From: Heliocidaris tuberculata
Lineage: Eukaryota; Echinodermata; Echinoidea; Camarodonta; Echinometridae
DNA: 64,000 nucleotides
Direction of reading: 5' to 3'
NCBI GenBank assembly: GCA_025618425.1
Contig: CM046836.1
Coordinates: 27,856,140-27,920,139 of the forward strand
Shown here: positions 23,141-36,303 of the stretch, one piece after another
Numbering within the stretch: position 1 is the stretch's first letter
Layout of the letters: each line of letters begins with the position of its first letter
The notes under the pieces: model-generated
Database searches by the model: none
What the model was told of the DNA's origin: nothing
What the model saw: only the letters and a program-made list of their open reading frames with translations
Program-made: the position numbers and the translations under genes

Positions 23141-26100
23141 CCGTAAGATTATTGATTATAAATGTTGGTAAACCTCATGGCACAGAAAATATATATATCG
23201 CCCGCTGCCGTAAGAATATAGGCCGTTAATCCCCTACCAGTTCTTTATAATCATGATAATCGCCAATAAATCGCCCATCAACTGCCGATCATTCTCTGAC
23301 ATTCCTACGAGCGGTCGTCAGTTAGTCTTCCATGATCGGACGATGTTCGTACGACATTCGGTAATTGGCCTACAACCGCTCGGCGACTGCTTTAAAACCG
23401 ACTGACAGCTGAGTGCGGATTGATTCTTTATGCAAATCTGTTGTCAATGGCCGCATCTTTTGTGGGGGGTTGTCAGAAGTAGTGACTCAGAGACTTAGGC
23501 TAAAGTGGAAAATGTCAAAAACACTGGGTAAACCTGTGTCATTATTGTGTAAATCATAGGAACATATTTCTTTCTATCTTCTTTTTTTTATCCTTCTCCG
23601 TCCGTTTTTTTTTTTTTTTTTTTTTTTTGGTTGTTTTTTTGTTGTTGTTGTTTTTGTTTGTTTTTTTATGTTGTTTTTTTTTCTTGATAGAACTGTATAT
23701 AGAAGCTGAATTAATAAAGACATAGGTGTTGGCCCATTCCAGTGGCTATTGTATGGCAACCAAAATTAAATAAGCCGTTCTATGTTAGTTTTTTCCGACC
23801 TCCTGAACATTAAAAAATTAAAAACACGTATGATAAACTTGACAAAGCATGGTATTTTTACATTCAATTCCTTCCTCTTTTGATCCTGTGTCTTTTATAC
23901 TGTTTTGGTCAATGAGTATTCAGCTGCTGCGGCCATCTTTATAAGGGGTAAAGAGAAAGATTTATCAGTATCAATAAAGTTTGGGACTACCCCCAAAACA
24001 TTCGAAATACGATACACCTGCTACGTTAAAGTAACGCGAGACATTTCAGTGGGGGTATCTCTCAAGACTTATTAACTTACATGTTTATGAAGTCAAGACA
24101 CACAACGATGGGTGTTATCAGAAATGTGGTCCCCTGCCGAGGTCCGTGGAGATTCAAAACTATATGCCGTCGTAATGAATATAGTATAGTATAGTAATAA
24201 ATACTGTACATGTACGTCTTTTTTAATGTCTTCTTCAGTTCTCTTTTAATATTCCTACTATTCATGACAGTACACTCATAACCCTAAAGCCAAATTGCCA
24301 CTGTCCAGCTTACAAGATTCGGAATCTGTCAGAGCTTGAGCCCCTATGTTTACAAACTCGTACCTATAAATGAATGTTTATTTCTGGAGTTATTTAATAC
24401 GAGAAGGTGTCGTCCAGCATAACATTAACGAAACATATCTATAAATGAGTAATGCCAGAAAGAATTGTAAGGTCTTAAAGACAAAGGCATCGTAATCACG
24501 CCGGAGACACAATTTCTACAAGGCTCCCTTAAAGAATATTCTGCATAATATGCCGGAAGTCAGTAGGATAGCGGAATGTAAAAAAAAAAATGGATAAAAG
24601 AAAATGGATATTTCACCATGGAAATTCTGGATATTTTCAGACTTAGGTCTTATAGTAGGGGCATGACCCCCCCCCCCCCCCCCCACCCGCCTAAAATCCT
24701 CTCTTTCTCTGCTGCGAACGACCGATCGTCAAGGAATATTGTACAAAGCTTGGAAATTTCGATAGGTACAAGCTTGATGGCCCCACTCTAAATCTTTAAG
24801 GGTTAAATATTGTGTTAGCATATTTGGCTTTATGTCCTCAAGCGTCCTTTTTTTTTGTGGAAAAGAACCGACAAAATGAAAATTATTAGTCACGGTGTTT
24901 AATACTAAAACTCACCAAAATAAAGAATCTTTGCTAAGAATATTTTCGAACAAAAATTTACCTGTGTTTGACGGTCAAGTTATTTGATATTTCATATTTC
25001 ATATTCTCACCGTTTGACAAATATCTGACAAAAATGACTACCAAAAAGTAACGTGGTGTTCTCATCCTTTTTCAAAATTTGCACACCTTTCTTTATTCTG
25101 TTTTATAGAAACGGTGTGCCACATAGGGTTCGAATGGCATGGTCAGGAGCGCAGGAGCACCCCTTGTTTAACAGGGCGGGGGCACAGACGGGGATTATAC
25201 ACTTACATGACTTTTAAAAACAAATGAACAGGGGCCCTTATGCCCTCTGACTACACCTATGCCCTTGATCTACCACTAAATGAGATAGTTGCTCCCAAAA
25301 ATGTCGAAGTCGAATGACCAATTTGATGATTTCATATTCATATAAACGTTAAACTTGTATTTCAAACATTCTTTACTTTTTTTGTTGTTGTAATTTTGTC
25401 CACTTTCCTTCAAGATTGTACCAACCTGTTCATTACTGATTTTTTTGTTCCTACTTTCTTACAACTCAATTTCTCACAAAAGCAGGGCTACCCTTTTGTA
25501 AGTTTTTATGTGACTGCAAGCGAATAATTTATTTTCTGATTGTTTCAATGGTTGTACAATCGCTTTATAGACCGCCCGTCCTTCGGCGATAATGTGTGAA
25601 ACTTATATATGACAGGAATAAAAACAGAAAACTTGAAAAAAAGAAAGGTAGGTCATAATAATGGCCACTCGTTGTCAGACTCGTTGAACCGGGGGGGTGC
25701 ACAGACAGGGGGTGACACACCAAAATCACTATACACACACACACACACACACACACGCCTACACCGTGGATAACCTTTTTCAGCGGATGAACAGGAGAGC
25801 CATGGCCCCCTTGTCCTGCCCCCCACCCCATACCAAGCATGTGATAATGCATGAAAGAATTTTATTTATTTCATATGAAACTGTGTTTCGGTTACTTGGA
25901 AATAATAATTGATGCAGGGTGCTTGTAAAAAAAAATGTCGTTTTATGCATTTTTGCTAATTAAGGTTACATAAAACAATATTTGGACCCCGTCTTGCGTT
26001 CTCAAGAAATAATTTTGACTCATTTATGATCACGCACAATGAAAAAAAGTTCTATCATATTACATCCAGTTTCATTTAAATGAAAAACAAAATTGATATT

Positions 26101-26270
26101 CTTTTGGTTGTTTTTGTGTTTTTTTCCATACAGAATAAAATAGGAATACAATAGCTAATGAATATGAAATTTTTCATATGAAATAGAAAATTCTAAATCA
26201 AAAACTGACAGATAATCATAAATGAATTGTATTGGTTATATACAGTATACCTAAAGTTGCTTTCCATGAT
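23141..26270. other. Intergenic region between head-to-head CLCA genes, no gene seen
   Basis: No exon was found. Contents: poly-T at 23608-23690, C17 near 24668-24684, (CA)n at 25733-25758. The short open frames are low-complexity or by-products of these runs. Confidence 0.5.
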
Positions 26271-26282
26271 ATCATTTCGGAG

Positions 26283-26490
26283 ATAAATGGGACTTTCCCT
26301 TCTCCTTGCGGCCTCTTATGTTATGCCATGTCTCATCTCATGTTTTCGTACTTGGAGAGGGGTCGATGGAAATAAGTTCAAAGTTCACATGAGAAGATCA
26401 AATACGCACTCGACCCCGCATCATGTGCGCATAATCACACGCAGCGGTCAGAGATCGGTTACTTCGCCTTTTCATGAGTGATTTAGGTCT
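26283..26490. repeat. Dispersed sequence shared with 35170-35560
   Basis: The block GGGACTTTCCC(C)TTCTCC, then ATCTCAT, then GGGTCGAT and AAGTTCAAAGTTCA at 26289-26385 recurs at 35443-35540. The following part (about 26398-26470) resembles about 35208-35287. It lies 170-375 bp upstream of the CLCA start codon, so one copy may overlap promoter sequence. Origin unknown. Confidence 0.5.
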
Positions 26491-26658
26491 GAGTTCTGCG
26501 CCAATAAACGATCACTGCTGGGTTAGGGATGGAGCATTTGGCCTGCATGCAGCTCACACTGAGATAAAGCAGAGTCTCAAGAAACTTCCAATACATCCAA
26601 GGAGTCTCGACTTTGCAAGTTAGATTTCAAAGCTGCTAGATAGCACCACAGAGCCAAA

Positions 26659-26841
26659 ATGGCATACAAAGCCAATGCTCATTTGATCATTTTCTTGCTC
26701 CCGATTTTGATGATGACGGTGAGGGTAGATGCCGTCACATCCAAGACATCTATAGAGCTAGTAAATGGAGGATATACCAATGTGGTAGTTGCTATCGATG
26801 ATAGTCTGGAGGAGAATGATAACTTGGTTCAGAAAATACAG
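26659..26841 (+). CDS. CLCA-like: CLCA exon 1: signal peptide and N terminus (residues 1-61)
   Basis: The start ATG lies in CAAAATGG context. The signal peptide core is LIIFLLPILMMT, with likely cleavage near VRVDA|VTS. The ELVNGGYTNVVVAIDDSL block that follows is the conserved CLCA N-terminal strand. The exon ends ATACAG|GTAAGC in phase 0. Its length (183 nt) equals that of the paralogous exon at 14617-14799. Intron 1 is 9840 bp. Confidence 0.92.
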
Positions 26842-27905
26842 GTAAGCTCTGAATGCCTTCTACTTCACTCGAATTTCGATAAGAATACAGCTTCTCCAAT
26901 AAACTATGCTTGTGTGCATGAAATTAAGGGATGTGACCCAAGGGAAATCTTAAAACTCTTAAAACCAGGGACCGTATTCTGAAAACTATGTTCTCTCTTA
27001 TGCAAGTGATCTAGTTGTCATAATGAAAAATTGAGCGGCATAAACCCTTATCATTGGTGTTCGCGTGCGCATAAACATGATAAACGACCTGACTACGATC
27101 CGATTTTGTAAAAAAAAATTAAAAAATAAAATATCGAAATCGCATTGGATATGAACGTTTGAATAGATAAAAGCTTCCTGATATAAATTAGATAATGATA
27201 ATGAAACCAAACATAATAATTTGGGAATGTTGTTAGCCTTCTTATCAGAATAAAGGCCAAACAAGCTTCAAATCGTAGACAAAATTTATACTGTTCTTAC
27301 GTCACAACGATTCGGGACCGCTTTCGCTTTTCCTCTGACAAGAAGGCTCGCAGTAAGCCGTATTCACAACGTCAGTCTTAAAGAGTTTATATGTCTAATG
27401 ATGTTTATATCAAATGCTATTAGATTTCCTTCGGAGTTTAGATCATGCGGTGGGCATAAAACTATACGAGTGATCCTACTTTTGAATTAGCAAAAATTTT
27501 AAATACATAGAAGGTCTGTTTTAAAACTTTCATTTCTCATTCATTTGTGGCTCTCCTTTTTCATGGTTAAGACAGAATTCGTTCCTTTTACCAAAAAGGC
27601 CATACTTTTCTACAACTTCCTGCTTTTAACCTTCTAGATGGGGGGGGGGGCAAAGATATTTAAACTATTTTTTCGATGTGTCCCGATCCCCCTCCCACCC
27701 TCAAGAAAAAAGAATACTATAATGGTAACGTTGAGAAAATGTTTGCATACTGTGAAACTCTTTTTTCTGCCCTTCTCTCCGTTTCACTGACTTTTATTTG
27801 TATTCTATTTCATGAATAAATTACTTGCTTTCTCCATTTCTCTTACCCGCCATTCCTTTCTTCTTCTTTTTTTCTCTCTCCCCCTTCTTGTCACTCGACC
27901 TTTCT

Positions 27906-27907
27906 TG

Positions 27908-27945
<38 letters not shown>

Positions 27946-28005
27946 TATCTACTATAAGTCTTCACCACCTGTTTATAATCATTGTTTCTTTCTTTCACTC
28001 TTACT

Positions 28006-28040
<35 letters not shown>
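27906..28040. repeat. (TC)n microsatellites in intron 1
   Basis: Two (TC)n tracts near 27908-27942 and 28011-28037. The serine/leucine-rich open frames across them are artefacts. Confidence 0.9.
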
Positions 28041-28044
<4 letters not shown>

Positions 28045-29379
28045 TATTTAAAAGAATATGTGATATTGAAGCTATATTTGTAATTTATATTTCTCAGCAA
28101 ATTACTGTCACTCTACAGCTGCTTGAAAGAAAACAGTGCAAAAGAACTGTACGTATTTGATGGACGTAATCAATGTGAGAAATTAGAGTAAGGCGCTCTT
28201 GCACAGAATGGAAAGATTGCCAACATTTTACACAAGATTTACATTTTGAAAACACTCAAATGATGAAACAAAAGCTTGATACTTTTTAATTTCAACTTGT
28301 TTTGCAATCGTATCTTGTTTTACAAATATTACAGATCTCATGAGTATAAACACGTATGAAATACAAATTCAACTGGCAATGTCTTGTCAATCTTAGTCCA
28401 CAGCTCAACATGGATTTTATTACTTAAATATCAAAGAAGTAACACAAAAAATGTTTGGAAAAAACAAAGTGATTCTCATATTTACATAAACGTTGCTTGG
28501 AAATTGTAATGAAAGAGTTGTAAATTCCAATCAGTCTAATCCAATGTAAAGTAACAAGAATTCACTATCAATTCTGATTGAATTACTATCAATTTTGGTG
28601 AATTTATAGGCCAATTATTTCAATCGACTGTTTTATTTAACATCAAAACAGTGCCTGTGGGATATTTAGATAAAGTACGATTCCAAACTGGAACTATTTC
28701 TAGCAGAAATGCCCTATTGAAACTATAATCCCAAATAGATTTTAATTTTCCATTTTGAAAATCCTATAAATTACAAGACTGTCAGAAGAATATTCTTGAT
28801 ATATAAAGATATAGCGTTACTCATGTCATATAAAATTTTACTGTTAGCTAAGTGGGTGTCAAATATATGAGATAAGTGGAGGAAATCATGCATAAATTAG
28901 CATTATATATACAAATAATGATGGTAGTCATTAAAAGAAAATAACACCTTAATAAATACTATTCACAGTCAAATTCTCAGGAAACAATGATCTTGTAATA
29001 GCAATGGCAATGAATTAAACTTCAAGAACAACAAAAATAAATGTGACCTGTATTAGATTCACAAGAAAAAGAAAGGGGAAATGGGAGTAGCAGAAATTCC
29101 AGATGGCATTCAGTTCCTCATATTTTGGGGTATAAAGAAATCCAGTTTGGTATTTCATTATTAACATTTACAATACAAACTTACAACATGTCAACATACA
29201 CTATTTGCAATCAGTGGCATCACCAGCAGTAATATAGTAATTCGGGAAGGGGTAGGCTTAGGGCAAGGAAAATCAACGGGGGGGGGGGGGGGGCACGCAA
29301 TGGCAGACCAAGAATTATTTTACTAATGAAATTAGACTTCCTGTCCCCTCTTCTCGTTCCTGGTGCCTGGTGCAAGCCA
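28041..29379. other. Intron 1 sequence, nothing recognised
   Basis: AT-rich, with a G run at 29278-29293. No exon-like block or transposon end was seen. Confidence 0.45.
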
Positions 29380-29383
29380 TTAA

Positions 29384-29790
29384 CCCTTTCAGGACAGGGA
29401 TTATTTAAAGGCTAAATTGATCACATTTTGTTCTTCAAATTGGCAACAATAATATTTTTTTTTAGTGCTACATGGTTCTAATATGGTGTAATGTCTTTGA
29501 AAATAATACACATGGTTAGGAATTTCGTTGAAAAGTTGAAAAAATTGCCAATTTGGATAAAAAATAAGGATTTTGAATCTCTCAATGTGTTGCCAATTTA
29601 AGGATTTTAAAACTTATTCTCCTATTCAAAATTCCTGGCATCAAACGCAATATGGTAATGCAACAAAAATGGACATAGTGTGTGAAGAAATTTTTGCTCT
29701 TTCTTCTCATGTATCTGGTATATTTTTTAGAGCTCTGAATAAAAAGTTATTGAGCCAAACCACAAAATGTGGTCAATTGTCTCGAAAGGG
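29384..29790. mobile_element. 407-bp piggyBac-type MITE, TTAA target duplication
   Basis: It begins CCCTTTCAGGACA and ends TGTCTCGAAAGGG, flanked by TTAA at 29380-29383 and 29791-29794. A second inverted block follows (GATCACATTTTG near the left, CAAAATGTGGTC near the right). CCC...GGG tips with TTAA are the signature of piggyBac ends. It is non-autonomous. The Met-initiated frame inside it is not a gene. Confidence 0.75.
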
Positions 29791-30426
29791 TTAACCATAT
29801 CTCTCCAAATCAATACTAAATGTACATTGACAAGTTAGATGCGTAATCGCCCTTAACATTTAACTGTTATACTCCTCTCCTTGTATATTTGTCATGATAT
29901 GTTCGCATCAATAACTGCTTTGGCAGTGTTTTGCACCTTAAAAAAAAGTTGGGTTTTTTTTTAATATAACCATAATTATAAGTTTTACCATTAGCCTGCA
30001 TCCAAACGGGTTTGTAAATAACAGTAGGATGAGTGGTATCTGTTGATTTCTGGAAAATCCATGGATCCCATTAAGAAAACCTTCCAATGCGTTCGCCACC
30101 TCAAATTTCTCATCTTTTTAGTGTTGTCACCGCCTTGAGATGCATCTCAGGTATTTCTTTCTTGGCTGCTTTCTTCATCTTATTTCCTTCTGTTCTTCCT
30201 TCTTGGAATTCATGTGACTATGATCTAGTACGAAAGGGGGGGTAGACGTAGTAAGAAGTGAATATTGAAATTGCTCTATCAATTTAACTTCATTTTCATA
30301 GCCGGAAAGGATATTGACCCGCTTTGGGGATTTTCAAAATGTAAAAACTTAACAGACAAATCATTTGATTAAGAAAAAAAAATGAATTTCTGTTGTTAAG
30401 AGACATGCGTTGTGTAACACAAGTCT

Positions 30427-30458
<32 letters not shown>
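30427..30458. repeat. (GA)n microsatellite
   Basis: Simple AG repeat within intron 1. Confidence 0.9.
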
Positions 30459-30461
<3 letters not shown>

Positions 30462-31238
30462 AAAGGCTTAGGATAATAGGATCAATGCAAGGAAGTTTTT
30501 TTAAAGGTTTTAAATCTTATATCTTATCTAGAACACTTCATAAACAAAGCAAAACACGCTTAGTATATATCGCAAATAGGTATAACAAAAATAAAGATTT
30601 GTAAAGTGCATGTTGCATATTTGACTATTAAATCCTACCTTCCAAATAGGTTTTAAGCCATCTCTACCCTCCTGTAGCAATGTCTGCAGTTTTGTTTCAT
30701 GCACATCTTTTGTTGAACGTATTCTCCACTTATTGCAAAAGTCAAGAGACGGAAAGAGAGAATTTAGGGGGTGGGGGGGGGGGTTGATAGCCAAATATGA
30801 TTGTGATATAAAACAAGAACAACAACAAAAATCTTGTAAATAATTTACCGTCAATTAAGTGTATTCATTGTGGCCACACAGGGATGTTCTTAGTTTAAGA
30901 CTATCTGAAACTGAGGGGTCCATGCAGACTTGCCATGTACCGGTGACAATGTAAATACAAACATAGATCTACCTGGGGATTTTCTCGGCTGTATCAGAAT
31001 TTATCAGAAGTCGGGCAATCTCTCCCGCATTTTCTCCGAACCCCTGTCACTTCTTCCTCTTGAGGAAACATCTTCATCTTCATCCATCCTCACAAGCAAA
31101 GACGAGACCTTTTGAATTTGCAAGATTACACAGAGCTCTCATGGTTTATATCTCTGTCTTCCGAAAGTAAACAAAAATATGGAGTAGATCTAATAGTAGG
31201 GTCTAAATTAATGTGGTGTGAGATAATTATATATATAT

Positions 31239-32758
31239 TGTGACGAAACAGGGGACTAGTCTTAACTGTCCAGCAACCATTCTTGTCAGGATGCCTGCTG
31301 CTGGTAGGCTATCAAGTCGGGCTTCTAAATTTCTAGTCGTAGATCCGTTTGACAGAGGCTGCCCCAGTTGACTTTGGCACCACTCTTCTGGTCCTGTTCT
31401 TCGACTCCGGATGATAACTACCAAATGCTCTCAGGTCTGTAGTACGCCACCAGACGACGACCAGCCTGCTTGTAGATACACCGCCAGACGACCACTTGTC
31501 TGCTTGTGAACTACCATCAGGCGCAGCAGTCTGCATGCATACGGCCAAACCACTACCAGGTCTGCAGTAGACGACCAGACTACCAGGATCCGACCAGACC
31601 ACCGTCCAAATTCAGGACCAACCAAAGACGCAACCCTGGTATATCGTCTTTTGCTGGAGTGCAAAGGACCAAAAACACTCAATTCTACCCACGGTCGTAG
31701 CCTGAGACTAGAAATCCATCCCAGGTTTAACAATGGGCAGATGTGCAAACAATCATTTTAAAGCTCATGTAGAGTATTGGTAGCAAAAAGGAAATTGGAA
31801 AGAAACATGTTAAATGTAGTCTCATGTTGTTCTCCTTGTATCAAAAGATGTCTGTAAGAGATCATTTGGTATTCCATCTATGATTTCTGGTGAATTTCAG
31901 TTTAAATATCTGTAAGGAATGCTTGATCACTGCCATTATGCTAGGACCCTTCCACCCCGACGGTTCCCCGCACAGCAATCTTAGGGCTTCGCATAGAGAC
32001 AGCGTGTGTGCACTGTGTGTAGCTACTCATCATTGGTTTTACACGTGTGTGTACAGTGTCTAGCACATGCTGCCTTTGTTGGGATTTTACGTGCCTGTCC
32101 CGGCATTTGTTTAATATTTAACTTTAGGAGGCGAAATCTTCACAGTGTCTTAGTATTGCTAGTATCTTGCTGTTCATCAAAAAAAAATGAAGAAATCTGA
32201 CGAACAGTTTTTGAGGGCTTACCAAAACTTTACATGACCTTTAATCATTTAGTTTGCACAAAATTTATTGGTTTACAAACCAAATTTTGCCTGAATCATG
32301 TGCAAGTGCAATGAGCTCTGTGAGCTACAGTAGTTTTTTAGACACCAGCCTAAGTCCTTCGATCGCGGTGAGTTCAGTACTAGTTATGCATTTATCATGT
32401 ATACAAATGTTTTAGTGAACGACTTATACAAGGATGCACAAAGAATAATTAATTACTCAGGTTAGCATTGTCTAAACCAGATGAGTCATACATCTACTTA
32501 AAGCATTTTCTTTGCTTAATAATAATTTAATACAACAAAGTAAGTAAAACTCCTTGGTAAACAATTATTAGATCAAAACTATCTAAAAACATGCATACTG
32601 GTCACCTATCTGAAACGTCTTACTACCACGTGACCAACACTGTCTATTTGACTGAAATAACGCCATCTACGACGATGCTTTCTGCAAAATGAACTAAGAC
32701 AAGTGATTTTCTTGATTCTCGGCATAATTATACACGAAATTAATCCATTTTCGTGACA
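31239..32758. mobile_element. Possible solo LTR or TIR element (1.5 kb) flanked by AT repeats
   Basis: The left end is TGTGACGAAA and the right end TTTCGTGACA, that is TG...CA termini with a short inverted repeat, each abutting (AT)n. The part at 31430-31640 is rich in imperfect GACCAGACTACCAGG-like repeats. A TTAA MITE (31762-32240) lies inside. The (AT)n flanks make a target duplication unreadable. Confidence 0.3.
31762..32240. mobile_element. 479-bp MITE, TTAA target duplication (family member A)
   Basis: It starts AGCTCATGTAGAGTATTGG and ends CCAAAACTTTACATGACCT, flanked by TTAA at 31758-31761 and 32241-32244. The interior aligns with the element at 38400-38862 (shared blocks GGTATTC, ATGATTTCYGGTGA, ACCCCGACG, TTACACGTGTGTG). 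Confidence 0.8.
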
Positions 32759-34270
32759 ATATATATATATATATATATATATTATTTAGGTGGGGGATAT
32801 GGTATTTCATCGGTCTGAAAAATCAGTTGGACTTGGAGAAGCACGAACCAACAACATGGGTTATGACATAATTTTCTAAAATCCAGCAACTCAATATGTC
32901 TAGACTATACCCTACTTGTCTAACTCTTAGATCTACTGAACAAGAAAGTCCAAAGAAGTCAAGAGACAAAGACAAAGGCAAAGGCTAAACTCAGAGCGCA
33001 GACAATTCATCCAGTTCCAGCCAGACTAGCTGTAAGAAAGGATATAGGTCATTTTAGACCCAGTTAGACCAAAAATTAGACCACATTTAGAAAGAGGAAA
33101 TTTATTTTTTCCTTGTCTTTTCATACGAAGCAATCTTTTTAGCTGAGTTCGTCTTTCGTTCTCAACATGCTACTTTTTGTAAGGGTCTAGATCTAGTAGA
33201 TAACAGACAGAATGTTAGACTTAAGTTAATTATTTGAAGACTATTCACTATTCAGCCTTACATTTGTCCTTCAAAGTTTATTCGTTTACCTATTTTATCA
33301 TTAGACCTCTATATATTTTGTATTTTAAAAAGTGCAAAAGATTTACGCAATTTGACCATTAGCCGTGATGAAATTGTATTAAAAAACCACTTCACTTCAC
33401 TTCAATTTTCCACTTCTAAATACATCTAGTTACTAATCCAATAAACACTGCGACAGTGCGACATAGAACGTAGATAGCAATGATTCTCTACAGCACAGTT
33501 CACACGCAAGCACACCGCGACACCGCGATAAGCAGTAACAATAACCATACTGTAAACTTCTGCGTCGATAAATACTTATTAAAATCGACAACAGAATGTG
33601 TGATTGTAGATTAACTTACCTTGCTGACATCATGACAGTCGTTAACTTCCATTTTGGTGAAGTTTACAACAAAAATCAATTGACGATCACTAGTGATCGC
33701 ACACAAAACCCGCGGACTAAAATCTACAAAATACATGTAGCTCATAAGAATCACCCTAGCCTCGTTCAAGAACACTGTTTATGAAAATGCATCGTTGCTG
33801 CGACGGGTTTTGTGAAATCTTTTGATACAACGCAACGCAGCTGCGATGAGAAGGCTGCGAATGTCAGTGAAATCCTCCCCTGATCTATGACAGAACAGTC
33901 ATACCGATCAAGGAAGGAAGAAAATTTAATTGACAGTGAGCATATAATATAACGTGCATTTTCATGCATCTAATGATTCTATTTATAAAGGTTTATGGGA
34001 AAAAATGGCACCTTTGTTATTTCTAAATTAGATTACGATTTTTTAATCTAAACAAATTATTGTGTCCCGGCCAGAATTTATACAACTTTCTCCTGTTTCT
34101 CCTCGTTTGCTGTTGATTTGACCAATTATATTTATCTGGCATTGAAAAATAGAATATATATATACGAATCTATTAATGTCCAAATATATGACCTTAAGAC
34201 CACAACGGGTTATACTTATTATCGGTCATCCTATCTGCCATGGGTAGATAGGATTTTTTGTGAAATTTTT
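32759..34270. other. Intron 1 sequence, nothing recognised
   Basis: Contains (AT)n at 32759-32782 and short TTCAC repeats near 33390-33407. No exon-like block was seen. Confidence 0.45.
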
Positions 34271-34320
34271 GAATATATACCACCCCCCCCCCCCGGGGGG
34301 GGAGGGGGGTGGTATATATT
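34271..34320. repeat. 50-bp palindrome with C-run/G-run centre
   Basis: AATATATACCACC is followed by C's, then G's, then GGTGGTATATATT: an almost perfect inverted repeat centred near 34294. It could form a very stable cruciform. Confidence 0.85.
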
Positions 34321-34692
34321 TAAAAAAAAACAAATTGAGGTGGTGTTGGCCTGTATTATCATCCCCCCCCCCAATATTTTTGGATAAAGTATATAAGAAT
34401 CATGATACATTAACTTTAAATTAAACTTATAATTATCCAAGCTCATTATGTTTGATCTTGAGATACCATCACATCCTTAGATGATTAGAAGTAACGAAAT
34501 AAGAAAATAATGCCATAATTTCAATGCGAAAATATGAAAGAAAATTCGTTCTCTCGCATTGTTATTCTCAATTAAGGGGTTCCGTCCATTGGCATAGATC
34601 CGTGCATTCCTTCTCTTCATTAAAAACCATTTTGGGATGCTCTGAAATGAAAGTTTTAAAATCAGATTTTTGAAAAAGTCCGGTCATCCATC

Positions 34693-34693
<1 letters not shown>

Positions 34694-34723
<30 letters not shown>

Positions 34724-34732
34724 TCATGAACA
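34694..34732. repeat. 39-base C homopolymer
   Basis: An uninterrupted run of C, the longest mononucleotide G/C run in the window. It is capable of i-motif/quadruplex structure and prone to length error in sequencing. Confidence 0.9.
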
Positions 34733-35169
34733 CGGATCGACAAACCTGCTGTCTGCCTTTCGGTGTTAAGTTTAGATTACATGTATTTTGTTTAAAAATT
34801 TGACGAATAAATTCAAAAGTAAAATGAGTTCAAATAAAACAGCCTTAACAGAGATTACTGTAACTATACATTTTTACTATCTTATTTTAAAAAAAAATAA
34901 TATTCCCTCCTATCACCAACTCCGTCTCCATTTCTTCCTTGTACAGAAAGGCCGTGCTCTGAGTCCCCCCCCCCCCCCCAATATCCCACTACCCACACCA
35001 CCACGCACACAAACTCTCTTCAAGGGCCCTGATTTATTTTTTGTTTCATAAATCATGTCTTCTTCCGTGCCCGGGGTTTTCCCTTTTCTGTGATGTTACA
35101 TGTGTGCGGCTTTTATCAAATACCACGTATCACAATTCTTTTCATACGTTAGGAGAGGGATCATGGAAT

Positions 35170-35560
35170 TAAATTTCGAAATTTAAGGGGGGAAATGAAA
35201 TTCGAATACGCAGTCAGGATCGCACCCTGTGGGGTACACATACCGCACACAACCGTCAAAGATTGTTTACTTGACAAGTGAAAATAGGTTTAACTTACTG
35301 AACCAAGGTAAGGCAAGTGAAACTCTCTATTTGGATTATCAACACTAACTTGATCATTGACAGCACCTGTTCAACAAGACTAATGTAGTTGGTGAAGGCC
35401 AACTCAGCAGATGATATCATCGGTGGAAGCTATACGGGACTTTCCCCTTCTCCGTGTGAGCCAGTACTCTCTCTGAAATGCCAGATCTCATATTTCTCGT
35501 AATTCCAAAGAAGGGTCGATTGAGAGAAAGTTCAAAGTTCAAAAGAACCTCGCTCCCTGT
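35170..35560. repeat. Second copy of the sequence found upstream of CLCA exon 1
   Basis: 35443-35540 matches 26289-26385 with roughly 75-80 percent identity by eye, and 35208-35287 resembles about 26398-26470 (order rearranged). Interpretation open: dispersed repeat or old local duplication. Confidence 0.45.
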
Positions 35561-36303
35561 GGGGCCAAGCCACGGGAATGAAGAAAAATTATATTTTTTA
35601 TAATAGTAGTAGTAACATAGTATTATTACTGATAATAGTAATGATAATAATAATAATGATAATGATAATAATAATGATAATAAATGGAGGTATGATCCGT
35701 ACGATAAACCACTTGAGCGAATTATAGCGCTGCCGTATATTAGTCATCAAAGGCCCTTGACTCTCACACGAAAGATCCAGCTTTCAAACCACATTTTAGT
35801 TCATCCGGCCAAGAGTTTTTACCCAGGCGTGTAAATGGATACCTGTAAACTCTTGGTTAATGATAATTGCAGGGACCTCAGGAAGAGCGGAATTACACCT
35901 GATGAGGCTGCCTTGGATGAACATGATGAAGAAGACCTTTGAAATACGAATTATCAATCATACTTATTATTGTAAATAATTACGCCGCCATTTTACATTC
36001 GAACTCTTTATAAAAAAATATTTTTAAAAACTGGCTTTGCAAGGAATAACATCACCGTGGATACGTTTTGGCAATGTTCCCATGTCAGAAGGTCATTCTA
36101 GGCTATTCAGGTTTTTACGATGTTTTAATGTGTTTTAGGACCGTAATCAGAAATATATTATATATAAATATATATTATATTTCCTTCTTTTTTTTGTCAA
36201 TAAATTAACGTAACATGGAAAGAGAGTTAGTTAGATAAGTACATATACCCACTGGCCTTGCTCAAACACAAAGAAGATCTCATCTCTTTTTTTTTTTTAA
36301 TCT

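Noticed and set aside
22926..23171. Open frame with repeated FGITNP and SEIRTFG peptides
   Set aside because: A by-product of the 16-bp minisatellite. The inverted arm gives similar peptides on the other strand.
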